From Microcaldota archaeon (GTDB lineage Archaea; Micrarchaeota; Micrarchaeia; Norongarragalinales; UBA8480): DNA of 64,000 bases. Each line of letters starts with the position of its first letter. The first letter of the stretch is position 1. Below the pieces are notes generated by a model. The model had not been told where the DNA came from. It did no database searches and worked only from the letters and a program-made list of their open reading frames with translations. This document shows positions 41,123-49,401 of the stretch, piece by piece. Location: NCBI GenBank assembly GCA_023247085.1, contig JAHFHC010000003.1, forward strand, positions 1-64,000, written 5' to 3'. The position numbers were made by a program, and so were the translations under genes.

Positions 41123-41575
41123 ATGGCCGACAATTGGTATATGGATGACAAAGATAGTCGAATTTTAGATGAATTAAGTCGTAATAGTAGACAATCCACC
41201 GCGCTTATTTCAAGAAGCACGGGTATTCCAAGAGTAACTGTACACGATCGATTGGATAAACTGAAAAAGAACGGTGTGATTAAGCGCTTTACGGTGGAGC
41301 TTGACTATGCTAAGTTGGGTTTACCCGTAACTGCATTAGCGCTTGTTACTTATGATCGTTCAGCTAACTTGGATCAACATGAAGTTGCAAGAAAAATAGT
41401 TGGATTATCTGGGGTTTATGAAGTACAGATTATTTCTGGTCAATGGGATTTCTTAGTCAAAATTCGTGCTGCTTCTATAAACGATGTAGGCATGTTGATA
41501 ATTGATAATATTCGTAAACTTGAAGGGGTTAACCAAACCCTCACAATGGCCGTTTTTGAAACAATAAAAGAATAA
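41123..41575 (+). CDS. Lrp/AsnC-family transcriptional regulator
   Basis: The 150 residues have the N-terminal helix-turn-helix (DSRILDELSRNSRQSTALIS, IPRVTVHDRLDKLKKNGVI). The C-terminal RAM domain follows (LPVTALALVTYD, VARKIVGLSGVYEVQIISG, WDFLVKIRA). It is expected to form octamers that sense amino acids. A TATA-like TTATTTATATT sits directly ahead of the ATG, leaving almost no leader and possibly allowing autoregulation. Confidence 0.93.
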   Translation: MADNWYMDDKDSRILDELSRNSRQSTALISRSTGIPRVTVHDRLDKLKKNGVIKRFTVELDYAKLGLPVTALALVTYDRSANLDQHEVARKIVGLSGVYEVQIISGQWDFLVKIRAASINDVGMLIIDNIRKLEGVNQTLTMAVFETIKE

Positions 41576-41639
41576 CTCGGCCACTGCTCAAAGCCTTTTG
41601 CTTGTTTATTTATTTGTACTATGCCTATGTATTACTGAA

Positions 41640-43175
41640 ATGCTCGATTTGCTTGATCTTAAATTAAATGGCTTTGAACCCAGAAAGTACCAACTTGATG
41701 CTGCGTGTTCTGTAATAGAAAAAGGCAACACGCTGGTTGTAATGCCAACTGCGCTTGGAAAAACTTATGTTGCGATGTTAGTATTGGCTGAAGTGTTGCG
41801 TCGCAATCAAAATAACCGCGCTTTATTTTTAGCGCCGACAAAGCCATTGGCAGACCAACAGTTTAAAAAAATTCAAGAAACGCTTCAACTTGGGGACAAT
41901 GCTTGTCTGTTAACTGGGGAATTATCTCCAGAAAAACGTTTGCCGTTACTATCTTCAGTGAAAGTTATTTGCGCTACTCCCCAAGCAATTGAAAACGATG
42001 TGCTTTCATCGCGAGTAGATCTAAAAGATTTTGCGCTAATTGTATTTGACGAAGTGCACCGCGCAGTTGGTGAATATTCTTATTCATTCATAGCACAACA
42101 GGCGATGCGAGTAAAGCCTTCGCCTTTGTTACTTGGTTTAACCGCCTCTCCTTCTTCTGAAAAAGAAAAGATAAAAGAGATCTGTAAAAACCTAGGTGTA
42201 ACTAATTTATTTGTCAGAAGCGAGTCTGATTCCGATGTGAGCAAATATATTCAGCCAGTTGGGGTTGAATGGGAGTTTATCCCGCTTCCGCAAGAGATGA
42301 AACAAGCACGCGATTTGCTAACTGACATTTTGCGTGATTCACTTCAAGAGTTAAAGCGCAGTGGATTTTTAGGATCTGCAGATGCAAATCAAGTCAACAA
42401 ACGCGACTTGTTGGCTCTGCGTGCAACTATTTTGCGTGGTTTATCAAAAAACTCTGCAGGTTATCGCGCATTAACTGTACAAGCAAAAACGCTGTCGATT
42501 TTGCACGCATTAGATGTACTTGATTCTCAGGGGGTTTCTTCACTTCTATCTTTCCTTAAATCACTTTACGGCCGCGACAAGCCAAGTAAAGCGGCTAAAG
42601 AATTAACGAGTGATTTTCGATTACAAAAAGTAATTACCGTGGCTGAAAATTTAATTAAAGCCGGCGTTGACCACCCGAAATTTGGCGTGTTACAAGATCT
42701 AGCAAAGCATGCTGTTGAAAACAATCAAAGTGTTATCGTCTTTGCACATTTTCGCGATTCAGTTGAAAAAATTGTTTCTCTATTGAATGAAAAAAGCCTG
42801 GGTGCAAAATCGCTAGTTGGCAGGAGTATAAAAAACGGTTCTGGAATGACGCAGAAAAAACAATTGGCGGTTGTTGAACAATTCAAGAGTAGAGAATTTC
42901 CAATACTCGTTTGTACCAGCGTGGGTGAAGAAGGTTTAGATTTGACAACTGTTGATCTCGTTGTATTTTTTGAGGCGGTTCCATCTGAAATTCGTTTAAT
43001 TCAACGCCGTGGCCGTGCAGGAAGAACAAAAAGTGGCAAAGTGATTGTACTTGTTGCAAAAGGGACAAAGGACGAGGCCTTTCACTGGATTTCTCGACGC
43101 AAAGAAAAGAAAATGAATGATACTTTAAAAAACTTGCCGCAATTAACAATGCAAGATTTCAGTAACGGTGAATAA
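41640..43175 (+). CDS. Hef-type helicase (stand-alone)
   Basis: This is the superfamily 2 helicase of the FANCM/Hef group. Motif I is TALGKTYVAMLVL, Ia is FLAPTKPLADQQ, the DExH box is VFDEVHRAVGEY, III is GLTASPSSE, V is TSVGEEGLDLT and VI is RLIQRRGRAGRTKSG. The thumb insertion between the helicase lobes, typical of Hef, is present. In euryarchaeal Hef the helicase and XPF-type nuclease form one protein; here the helicase ends at residue 511 and the nuclease is the next gene, 5 nt away. It acts on stalled forks. Confidence 0.92.
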   Translation: MLDLLDLKLNGFEPRKYQLDAACSVIEKGNTLVVMPTALGKTYVAMLVLAEVLRRNQNNRALFLAPTKPLADQQFKKIQETLQLGDNACLLTGELSPEKRLPLLSSVKVICATPQAIENDVLSSRVDLKDFALIVFDEVHRAVGEYSYSFIAQQAMRVKPSPLLLGLTASPSSEKEKIKEICKNLGVTNLFVRSESDSDVSKYIQPVGVEWEFIPLPQEMKQARDLLTDILRDSLQELKRSGFLGSADANQVNKRDLLALRATILRGLSKNSAGYRALTVQAKTLSILHALDVLDSQGVSSLLSFLKSLYGRDKPSKAAKELTSDFRLQKVITVAENLIKAGVDHPKFGVLQDLAKHAVENNQSVIVFAHFRDSVEKIVSLLNEKSLGAKSLVGRSIKNGSGMTQKKQLAVVEQFKSREFPILVCTSVGEEGLDLTTVDLVVFFEAVPSEIRLIQRRGRAGRTKSGKVIVLVAKGTKDEAFHWISRRKEKKMNDTLKNLPQLTMQDFSNGE

Positions 43176-43180
43176 ATATT

Positions 43181-43882
43181 TTGAACAACGTAGTTGAATT
43201 CGATTTAGAAGCGATTAGAAAGACCGGCAAGCCACTTATTTTCGTAGATGACCGTGAATTAAAAAGTGAAGCAGCAAAAACCTTGTTTCTCATGGGTGCT
43301 TCGCTTAAGCCACAGCGGCTTGAAGTTTCTGATTTTATTTTATCACCCAGAGTTGCAATTGAACGAAAAACTGCTAATGATTTTGAAGCCAGTGTTTTAG
43401 ATGGAAGACTATTCGAACAAGTGAAAAATCTTCTTGAAAACGTAGAACGACCATTGCTGTGCGTCATTGGCCGAGAATTTTTTCGACTTGGTGAAAAGGC
43501 GATGCGAGGGGTATTGATTTCGCTTGTTGTGGACTTTGGCTTACCGGTTTTATTTTTTGACAACGAAAAACAACTCGGGGAATTTTTGTTTCATTTGGCT
43601 GAACGTGAACAAATTAAAGAACACAAGGAACAAAAACTCCGTTTCGGCAAAAAAGGATTTACTTTATCACAACGGCAACAATTCATTGTAGAAAGTTTAC
43701 CTATGATTGGTCCAAATGCGGCAAAGAAGTTGCTCGAACATTTTGGCAGCGTTGAAGCGATTTTCAAGGCAGATGAAAAAGCCCTTCAAGAAGTGAACTT
43801 GATTGGCAAAGAAAAAGCAAAGGAACTGAGAAACATAATCTGCACCAAGTATAAAAACGAATTAAGTGAATCAGAACAATAG
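43181..43882 (+). CDS. XPF/ERCC4-type nuclease (Hef nuclease half)
   Basis: The 233 residues carry the ERCC4 nuclease: IFVDDRELKSEAA near the N-terminus and SPRVAIERKTANDFEAS with the GDxnERKxxxD-type core. The tandem helix-hairpin-helix follows (LPMIGPNAAKKLLEHFGSV, VNLIGKEKAKELRN). It starts at TTG 43181 with a GGTGA ribosome site at 43167-43171. It cleaves branched DNA as a dimer. It is likely co-transcribed with the helicase and acts with it. It ends without a PIP box. Confidence 0.93.
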   Translation: MNNVVEFDLEAIRKTGKPLIFVDDRELKSEAAKTLFLMGASLKPQRLEVSDFILSPRVAIERKTANDFEASVLDGRLFEQVKNLLENVERPLLCVIGREFFRLGEKAMRGVLISLVVDFGLPVLFFDNEKQLGEFLFHLAEREQIKEHKEQKLRFGKKGFTLSQRQQFIVESLPMIGPNAAKKLLEHFGSVEAIFKADEKALQEVNLIGKEKAKELRNIICTKYKNELSESEQ

Positions 43883-43939
43883 CTACTGTTGATTCGCTCA
43901 CCTGAACCAATAAATACGATTTTGTCTTACTAATTGTAT

Positions 43940-45226
43940 ATGAAAAAAAGACCGGATGATATAGAGTTAGGATATTTCGACGTATCAAATGAACAAGCAG
44001 TGCGTTTGCATAACCTTCAAGATGCTGTACATAACTACCTTGAGCAGTCAAAAGCGCGTTATCCAAATTTAATTAATCGTATTTTAAAAGGAAATAAAGC
44101 AATAGAAGAAGTGTTGCATAGGGACTTCGCGGAGTTGAAGCGAGAGTTACACCGGAGACAAATTCGCACAACTCGAGAAGAACTTACTCGCGCTTTTCGT
44201 AACCAAATAGAAACTGAAACTACTTCATTTCGCAACAGACCAGATTTACGGTCTAAACTTTTCTATAATATGTTTGGAGTATTTCACAAAATAATCCACG
44301 GAGACCCTGGGCTCAAATATCTTTACCCGCGACGCGAAGTAACTGACAATCGCCATTTAGTGCGCCACGGTCCAGTTGAACCTGGGATACTCGCTCAAAT
44401 AGCAACAGAGGCAGCTACGCGAGAATTGAAGCGTCAAGAAGAAGAATTGAAGTTCGACACCGGGCCAGAAGATCCTGCAGCTGAATTGAGATTTGCTCTT
44501 CGCACTGGCGCTAGTGCTGTATTTGACGCTCTTGAAACCCACGAAGTGCTTCCATCGCGCGCAGAATTAATGCGACTTGTTGATGGGGTTAGAATGCTTG
44601 TTGACCGTGACTTGAAGCAAATCTCCCCCCATCATGCGCGTTTACTTCCTGCGCCGCGTACTACTCCAATGCACGCTCGCCAAATGCTAGCGGAGTTAGA
44701 TGACCGTGTAGCAGATCATCGTGATGCGCTTACTGCCAAGGCGGTTAGGTTTTTACCTGCATCAACTGCTACTGATCGTGTTTTGGAAACGCTCAAATCA
44801 CTAGGTGTGCCTGAAAAAGCCGCGCCTGAATTCGCAAAGCATTTGCACGCACTCGGTTCACCCGGCGATGCCGTTCATGCTCTTAAAAATAGTCAAAGAG
44901 TTGCTTTGTTTTTACATAAGACTGCAAATCATTGGATGGGTACTCTTGAACCACATGAATTTGGCAAAAGAGTACGTGCATTAACTAGTTTCGTAGTTAA
45001 GCAGCCTTATCATGCGGTTACTGAAAGTGTATTAACGGATTTACGTAAAGAGGCGGATGTAGCTGCAGAAAGAGAAGTAAGACGATTACATAAGCCTGGC
45101 ATGAGCTACGAGGAGTTATATGCTTCACACCCTAAAGTCGGGGCACTAAAAGACTATGCTGCAGTGCTTCACCTTGCAACTGCTGAACTAGCAGAAGAAC
45201 GAGCAAGACAACGGCCACACGGCTGA
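43940..45226 (+). CDS. Large helical orphan protein rich in Arg and His
   Basis: This 428-residue protein from the ATG at 43940 is almost entirely helical by pattern. It has many His and Arg and relatively few Lys, unlike its neighbours. Stretches such as TREELTRAFRNQIETETTSF and EPGILAQIATEAATRELKRQ look like coiled or helical repeats. No membrane segment, signal peptide or catalytic motif was seen. It could be a recently acquired or rapidly evolving protein. I cannot assign a family. Confidence 0.6.
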   Translation: MKKRPDDIELGYFDVSNEQAVRLHNLQDAVHNYLEQSKARYPNLINRILKGNKAIEEVLHRDFAELKRELHRRQIRTTREELTRAFRNQIETETTSFRNRPDLRSKLFYNMFGVFHKIIHGDPGLKYLYPRREVTDNRHLVRHGPVEPGILAQIATEAATRELKRQEEELKFDTGPEDPAAELRFALRTGASAVFDALETHEVLPSRAELMRLVDGVRMLVDRDLKQISPHHARLLPAPRTTPMHARQMLAELDDRVADHRDALTAKAVRFLPASTATDRVLETLKSLGVPEKAAPEFAKHLHALGSPGDAVHALKNSQRVALFLHKTANHWMGTLEPHEFGKRVRALTSFVVKQPYHAVTESVLTDLRKEADVAAEREVRRLHKPGMSYEELYASHPKVGALKDYAAVLHLATAELAEERARQRPHG

Positions 45227-45230
45227 TCTT

Positions 45231-45818
45231 TCAACTATTTTTTTCTTCGCCACTTTCAGCAGTAGCGGCGGGTTCGTTTTCACTTTTCTCTTCAACTAGT
45301 TCCGGAATATGTGTTTCTTCTGCAATTGTTATTTGAAACTCTTCGTGGAACTTCTTTGTTGGTTTTAATTTCCAAGAGTGGCCAACCTTGTGCCGTTCAA
45401 TATACCCTTTTTCGCGTAGCTCGCCAACATACTCGTAAATATCGCCCTTGAAATATTTGCGCAAGTCACTTTGCAATAATTCTTTTTTCTTAGCAATTAA
45501 AGCAAGCATCTTCATTGACTTTTTATGTAATTCAATTTTACCCGCAAGTTGTGCAACACTCGCCAACCACTTTGCTTTAACTTGAATTGCAGCAGTTCGC
45601 ATTTCTGTGTTAATTACAATTTCAATTGCGTGATCATTTTGCTCATATGCTGATTGCAATGCCTCTAATCCGGCCACGACTACTGCTTCGTCAGCGATGT
45701 TTGCTAATCTAGCAAGTTCTTCAAACGAAACGCTTCTGTTTGCCATAAATAACGAAGCTTCTAATACGCGTTGTGCTTTGTAATTACTTTCCTGTTCTTC
45801 AAATCGTTGCTGTACCAT
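45231..45818 (-). CDS. scpB: Segregation and condensation protein ScpB
   Basis: This 195-residue protein has two winged helices. The first is AQRVLEASLFMANRSVSFEE with LARLANIADEAVV; the second is LLQSDLRKYFKGDIYEYV with ELREKGYIERHKVG. Residues about 165-195 form a Glu-rich tail. ScpB dimers bind the SMC-kleisin complex that organises chromosomes. No ScpA or SMC gene is in the window. It is convergent with the orphan gene at 43940. Confidence 0.85.
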   Translation of the reverse strand: MVQQRFEEQESNYKAQRVLEASLFMANRSVSFEELARLANIADEAVVVAGLEALQSAYEQNDHAIEIVINTEMRTAAIQVKAKWLASVAQLAGKIELHKKSMKMLALIAKKKELLQSDLRKYFKGDIYEYVGELREKGYIERHKVGHSWKLKPTKKFHEEFQITIAEETHIPELVEEKSENEPAATAESGEEKNS

Positions 45819-45919
45819 ATAGTTCTCAACTGCGATACTATTATACGCCGCCAGTTTTTAACTCTTTTAGAATAAGCAATTTTAAACGAAAGGCTGAAAG
45901 TTCAGCGGCTACGTTGCCC

Positions 45920-46831
45920 TTAGGTGTTGTTAAATGGCACGTCAAAGGTTTCACTTTCGATAGTCACTTTAACTACTTTTTTTCGTGGATTTATATTGAC
46001 CGCCGCAGTTAATTCATTTGAGAAGTAATCCTTCATTAGCGGTGGCCTTGGCATTGAAATTAAGTTTATGAAGTTAGTTTGAATCGCCGTAGGTACGTCT
46101 TGAATGTTAACTATACGTTGTAATAACACCGGCGCATGCGTTATTCCGAGTGAACGAAGCACATAGAGCCTATGAAATCCATTGTTAAGCACTAGCCGGT
46201 TACCCATTGCTAATACGTTTGCAATCGGAAGCCCATAACCGACCAGGGTAATTAGGCACCTCACAGGAATGCCGGTCATGACTTCGTTTGGCAAAGTAAC
46301 TGTTTCTATTGGTTGCGAGAAGCTTCCAATAACGCGTAGATCCGAACTGTCAGACGAGTAAATGACTTGGTTATCTGCATTTTTTAGCCTAGATATTGGC
46401 GCGTAGTCCTTTTTTAGAGAAATCGTAAAATCAACCAAAGCGTCTTCAGTTAATTTCTGCGGTAATTTATTCTTAAGTTTTTCAATAAAATCTAAATAAA
46501 CGCCATTTTGTAACGTTATCAATTTATCGATTTCCACGATTTTGAATTCCCAGTTTGTTTTACTATACGTATTTTGAAAAATTGAACTTTCTTGCACTGG
46601 TTTTAGTTTACGCGCGATACTCTCGCTTACTGGTAAAACTTGAATTGAATCCGCAACTCGACTTTCAGTTGACTGCATTGTTTCAAAAATTCGCGCTACT
46701 TTTTCCCAGTCTTGAACGAGTTTATCGGTGTGCTTTATGTCCTCTTCAGTGCACTTAGTTTGAATATACTCGATAAAGTACGCTTTTGTAAACCCGTGCA
46801 AAATAAGTTTTTGCTTTTGGAAGATTGTCAT
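45920..46831 (-). CDS. ParB-like domain protein
   Basis: The 303-residue protein has a segment NNGFHRLYVLRSLGITHAP that matches the nucleotide-binding region of ParB/Srx-like domains, where the usual form is DGHHRLYALKELG. Other parts are unfamiliar: a helical N-terminus (about 1-60) and IVEIDKLITLQNGVYLDFIE in the middle. It may bind a nucleotide or protein phosphate. No ParA partner or parS-like repeats were seen nearby, so a role in partitioning is not supported. Confidence 0.55.
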   Translation of the reverse strand: MTIFQKQKLILHGFTKAYFIEYIQTKCTEEDIKHTDKLVQDWEKVARIFETMQSTESRVADSIQVLPVSESIARKLKPVQESSIFQNTYSKTNWEFKIVEIDKLITLQNGVYLDFIEKLKNKLPQKLTEDALVDFTISLKKDYAPISRLKNADNQVIYSSDSSDLRVIGSFSQPIETVTLPNEVMTGIPVRCLITLVGYGLPIANVLAMGNRLVLNNGFHRLYVLRSLGITHAPVLLQRIVNIQDVPTAIQTNFINLISMPRPPLMKDYFSNELTAAVNINPRKKVVKVTIESETFDVPFNNT

Positions 46832-46888
46832 AATATAGTTTATTTATGGATCTATAAGTTTTAACACCTTTTGCGAGCAAGCCAAACC

Positions 46889-47039
46889 GTTTTATACCCC
46901 GCCTGCTCTTTTTATCTCCTGGCAGCTTCGCGCTATTTAAGTTGAAGTTGTACTGAACTGCTCAACGGCAGATTGAATTGAAATTTAAATCAATTCAAAT
47001 CTCACAGCGGGCAAATAAATTAAGGTGTAATATTAGTCA
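46889..47039 (+). promoter_or_regulatory. Promoter and structured leader of rpsB
   Basis: GTTTTATACC (46889-46898) is a good TATA box with a predicted start near 46920, leaving a leader of about 120 nt. The leader holds CTGC/GCAG, an 8-bp stem TTGAATTG/CAATTCAA around 46973-46998, and a GGTG ribosome site before the ATG. At 46992-47012, TTCAAAT, CTCAC and AGCGGGCA resemble a tRNA 3' half, but no matching T-stem strand is present. Confidence 0.45.
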
Positions 47040-47627
47040 ATGGATTTTTTAGTACCACAAGAAAAATACTTAGAAGCAGGTGCACACATCGGCACACGCA
47101 CAAAGAATGGTGCAATGCGTCGCTTTATTTACAAAGCACGTGAAGACGGCTTACATGTACTTGACTTGAAAAAAACTAATGAGCGAATTTACAACGCAGC
47201 TTGTTTTATTGCCAAGTACCCGATGGAAAAGTTTTACATTGTAGGCAACAAGGAAAATGCCAAAAAAGCAATTGAAAAATTCGGCGAATTAACTGGCAGC
47301 AAAGCACTCTCGACTCGCTTTACGCCTGGGCGGTTTACAAACCCAGCGCGCACTGACTTCGTTGAACCAGAACTATTAATGGTAGTTGACCCTGCCGTTG
47401 ACAAACAATCAGTTAAAGAAGCATTTGAAATAAATGTCCCAATCGTCGCGATTTGTGACACCAACAACTCGCTTAAATGCGTTGACTTAGTAATTCCGGC
47501 TAATAACAAAGGAAGAAAATCAATTGCACTATTATTCTGGATACTAGCGCGCGAAGTACTTAAACAACAAGGCAAAATAACCGGCGACGAACAGTACACT
47601 ACTACAATAGAAGAATTTGAAGCTTAA
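47040..47627 (+). CDS. rpsB: Ribosomal protein S2
   Basis: This 195-residue small-subunit protein contains YLEAGAHIGTRTKNGAMRRF, DLKKTNERI, PGRFTNPARTDFVEPELLMV and the S2 signature IPIVAIC-like VPIVAICDTNNS. It closes with PANNKGRKSIALLFWILARE. It binds the 30S platform late in assembly. The long leader upstream might carry regulation by S2 itself. No other ribosomal gene follows it directly, which is unusual since S2 often sits in a larger operon in archaea. Confidence 0.97.
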   Translation: MDFLVPQEKYLEAGAHIGTRTKNGAMRRFIYKAREDGLHVLDLKKTNERIYNAACFIAKYPMEKFYIVGNKENAKKAIEKFGELTGSKALSTRFTPGRFTNPARTDFVEPELLMVVDPAVDKQSVKEAFEINVPIVAICDTNNSLKCVDLVIPANNKGRKSIALLFWILAREVLKQQGKITGDEQYTTTIEEFEA

Positions 47628-47630
47628 GCT

Positions 47631-47723
47631 TCAAAGAATTTCTACGTTTTCAAGCCCGCGGAAATCGTTATCTGCGGTAATTAGCTTAACTTTGTTTAGC
47701 TTTGCGGTTGCGATTAAAAAGAA
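47631..47723 (-). pseudogene. C-terminal remnant of a PIN-domain (VapC-like) toxin
   Basis: The minus strand reads LIATAKLNKVKLITADNDFRG and then LENVEIL before the TGA at 47631-47633. This matches the end of VapC toxins, including the Asp-rich TADNDF motif. An in-frame stop at 47724-47726 ends the similarity upstream, and no first half with the catalytic Asp was found. It appears to be a decayed gene fragment behind rpsB. Confidence 0.6.
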
Positions 47724-47728
47724 TTAGC

Positions 47729-48204
47729 TTATTGGAGTCGTAGGGGGTGACGTGCTGGCTTTTTTGAGTGCTTGTTTTTTTGAAATCGCTTTTCTTTCAT
47801 CGAAAGGACGCGAATCCGAATGATTTTATACCAAAGGCCGAAACACAATTGTTGAAGGCATAACCGCCTGTTAATGGGTTGGCTTGGATCACTCACAAAC
47901 ACATTACTGTTTCCAGCACGCAACGCACTGTTTCTTTTCCTACGTTTCTTTTTCTATTAATGTGCTTTTCTAGCACCTCCTGTCAACTATTATTCAATTA
48001 TAGTATAAATAGTTGTCGTTTTCTAAACAAAGTAGTGACAAAAGTGAATGTTTTTGTTTAAAATAGGACAAATTTGTTTGCCTCTGCGTTTTTTGTTTAT
48101 TTTCGAAAGGTTTTTTAAGGCAAGTTGCGTTTAATTGTACGCTCGTTTTTAGCTAACTGCGATAATTCGTAGCAAATTTCAATTATTTATATTAAAATCG
48201 TCGG
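47729..48204. other. Gene-poor stretch
   Basis: Almost 480 nt without a convincing gene. It holds a strong minus-strand TATA box (GTATAAAATC near 47822-47831), ahead of a 23-codon basic ORF starting at about 47797. There is also a small stem GTGCT/AGCAC (47961-47975) and the inverted repeat described separately. No tRNA or known RNA could be fitted. Confidence 0.4.
47984..48015. promoter_or_regulatory. Inverted repeat bracketing a TATA box
   Basis: CAACTATT (47984-47991) and AATAGTTG (48008-48015) form a perfect 8-bp inverted repeat. Between them lies AGTATAAATAG, a strong plus-strand TATA element. A dimeric regulator bound here would block TBP. The downstream transcript would lead into the gene at 48205, about 165 nt later, or encode a small RNA. 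Confidence 0.45.
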
Positions 48205-48915
48205 GTGTTTTTGCTGGTTTATTCTATTTCAGATGCTGTTAAAGAAGTGCTCGGTGAATTAACGTTTCTTAAATCGGGCATTGATAATGATTTACTGAAT
48301 TATTCTGCAGTTGCGCGATTTATTTCTCCAGTTGTTTCAACTAAGCTTGGTTACGAAGCTGGCTTAGAAGCAGTTGCTGTTGCTGTGCGCCGGTATGTTG
48401 AGTCTAATACTTCAAAAAACAATCAATCGGCTAAATTGCTTGAATCAGTGAAGAATGCTAAGATAATTCTGCGTAGTGATTTGTGTCTATTGGTTGTCAA
48501 GCAATGGCTAGATGTGAATTTTTTGCAAGAGGTAAATTCAGTTTTAGCGAATGTTGATTTTAGAGCTGGTGAAAAACTCTATGTGATCGTGCGCTCAAAT
48601 GACTTGGTGATTGTATGCAATTCTCGGTTTTTGCCTGTTTTTGAATCTAAGTTGCGTCTTCCAGCAAAGTTGTCAACGAGGTTGACTGACTTGTCCTTAA
48701 TAACTGTTAATCTTCAAGCAACTGCTTTTGAAATTCCCGGTCTCTTGCAATTTTTCAGCCAACAATTTGATGCAGCTGGAATAAATGTTGAAGAAGTGTT
48801 TTCAACTCGTGGCAAAATTACGTTTGTATTTGCCCAGCGAGATGCGGCTAGAGCTTACGAAAAGATAAGCGAATCAATCGAAGCAATTAAACTAATGCCT
48901 TTAAAGCAAAAGTGA
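48205..48915 (+). CDS. ACT-domain protein
   Basis: This 236-residue protein has a helical N-terminal part (about 10-75, VKEVLGELTFLKSG). Two ACT-like beta-alpha-beta units follow: KLYVIVRSNDLVIV in the first, then LITVNLQATAFEIPGLLQFF with QQFDAAGINVEEVFST and GKITFVFAQRD in the second. ACT domains bind amino acids. An ATTTATATTA box lies only about 15-25 nt upstream, so translation may begin at the GTG at 48205 or at the TTG at 48211. It is an archaeal orphan ACT protein of unknown target. Confidence 0.75.
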   Translation: MFLLVYSISDAVKEVLGELTFLKSGIDNDLLNYSAVARFISPVVSTKLGYEAGLEAVAVAVRRYVESNTSKNNQSAKLLESVKNAKIILRSDLCLLVVKQWLDVNFLQEVNSVLANVDFRAGEKLYVIVRSNDLVIVCNSRFLPVFESKLRLPAKLSTRLTDLSLITVNLQATAFEIPGLLQFFSQQFDAAGINVEEVFSTRGKITFVFAQRDAARAYEKISESIEAIKLMPLKQK

Positions 48916-49012
48916 TAAACTCTGCTTGTTTTAAAACCGCTTTCGCCTTATCAATATTGGCATATCCTGTAGCTATGGTATGCTACAAAACGATTTGAAA
49001 AGGTGAGTGTTT

Positions 49013-49396
49013 ATGAACCCGAAACTAGCTGAAGTTGTTGCGTATTTGAAAAGAGGCAAGTCAAAGCCTGCAATTGCGCTAATTGAAAAACACGGATTGC
49101 ACGAAAATGAAATTGCTGCGTATTTGAAAAGAGGCAAGTCAAAGCCTGCAATTGCGCTAATTGAAAAACACGGATTGCACGAAAAAGGGGCCGAACTTCT
49201 TGAGCGTGGAGGCTGGCCTGGCCCTGCTGGTGATCATTATCTACGCGCAGCAAACTTAGAGGCCAGTAAAGCAAAGATTGATCATGACAAATACCGGAGA
49301 TTGTTAGCTAAAGCCGGAACTGCATATACTAATGCTGGACTGGGCGGTCAGGCTGAAGATGTCGTAAAAAGGCTTAGAATTTTGGCTTCAAGGTGA
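49013..49396 (+). CDS. Small helical protein with a recent internal duplication
   Basis: The 127 residues from the ATG at 49013 are helical. The unit AYLKRGKSKPAIALIEKHGL appears twice in a row with no amino-acid change. The C-terminal 70 residues (AGDHYLRAANLEASKAKI, YTNAGLGGQAEDVVKRL) look like a TPR-style helical pair. The AGGTGA ribosome site at 49001-49006 fixes the start. A palindrome, GTAGC/GCTAC, lies at 48969-48986 near the promoter. The stop overlaps the ribosome site of the prenyl synthase gene, so they are probably one operon. Confidence 0.65.
   Translation: MNPKLAEVVAYLKRGKSKPAIALIEKHGLHENEIAAYLKRGKSKPAIALIEKHGLHEKGAELLERGGWPGPAGDHYLRAANLEASKAKIDHDKYRRLLAKAGTAYTNAGLGGQAEDVVKRLRILASR
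49030..49185 (+). repeat. Tandem 78-nt direct repeat inside a gene
   Basis: Two units of 78 nt (49030-49107 and 49108-49185) match perfectly over 69 nt and differ only in the first nine. The absence even of silent changes indicates a very recent in-frame duplication of 26 codons. Confidence 0.95.
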
Positions 49397-49401
49397 ACTC
49401 A

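Noticed and set aside
46901-47017. Complete tRNA with GCCTGCT/AGCGGGC acceptor before rpsB
   Set aside because: The acceptor pairing is real, but the predicted transcription start lies downstream of GCCTGCT, and there is no partner for the CTCAC T-stem strand or recognisable D and anticodon arms.
47973-47982. CACCTCCTG resembling the 3' end of 16S rRNA, or a minus-strand ribosome site
   Set aside because: No flanking rRNA sequence is present, and no suitable start codon follows on the minus strand.
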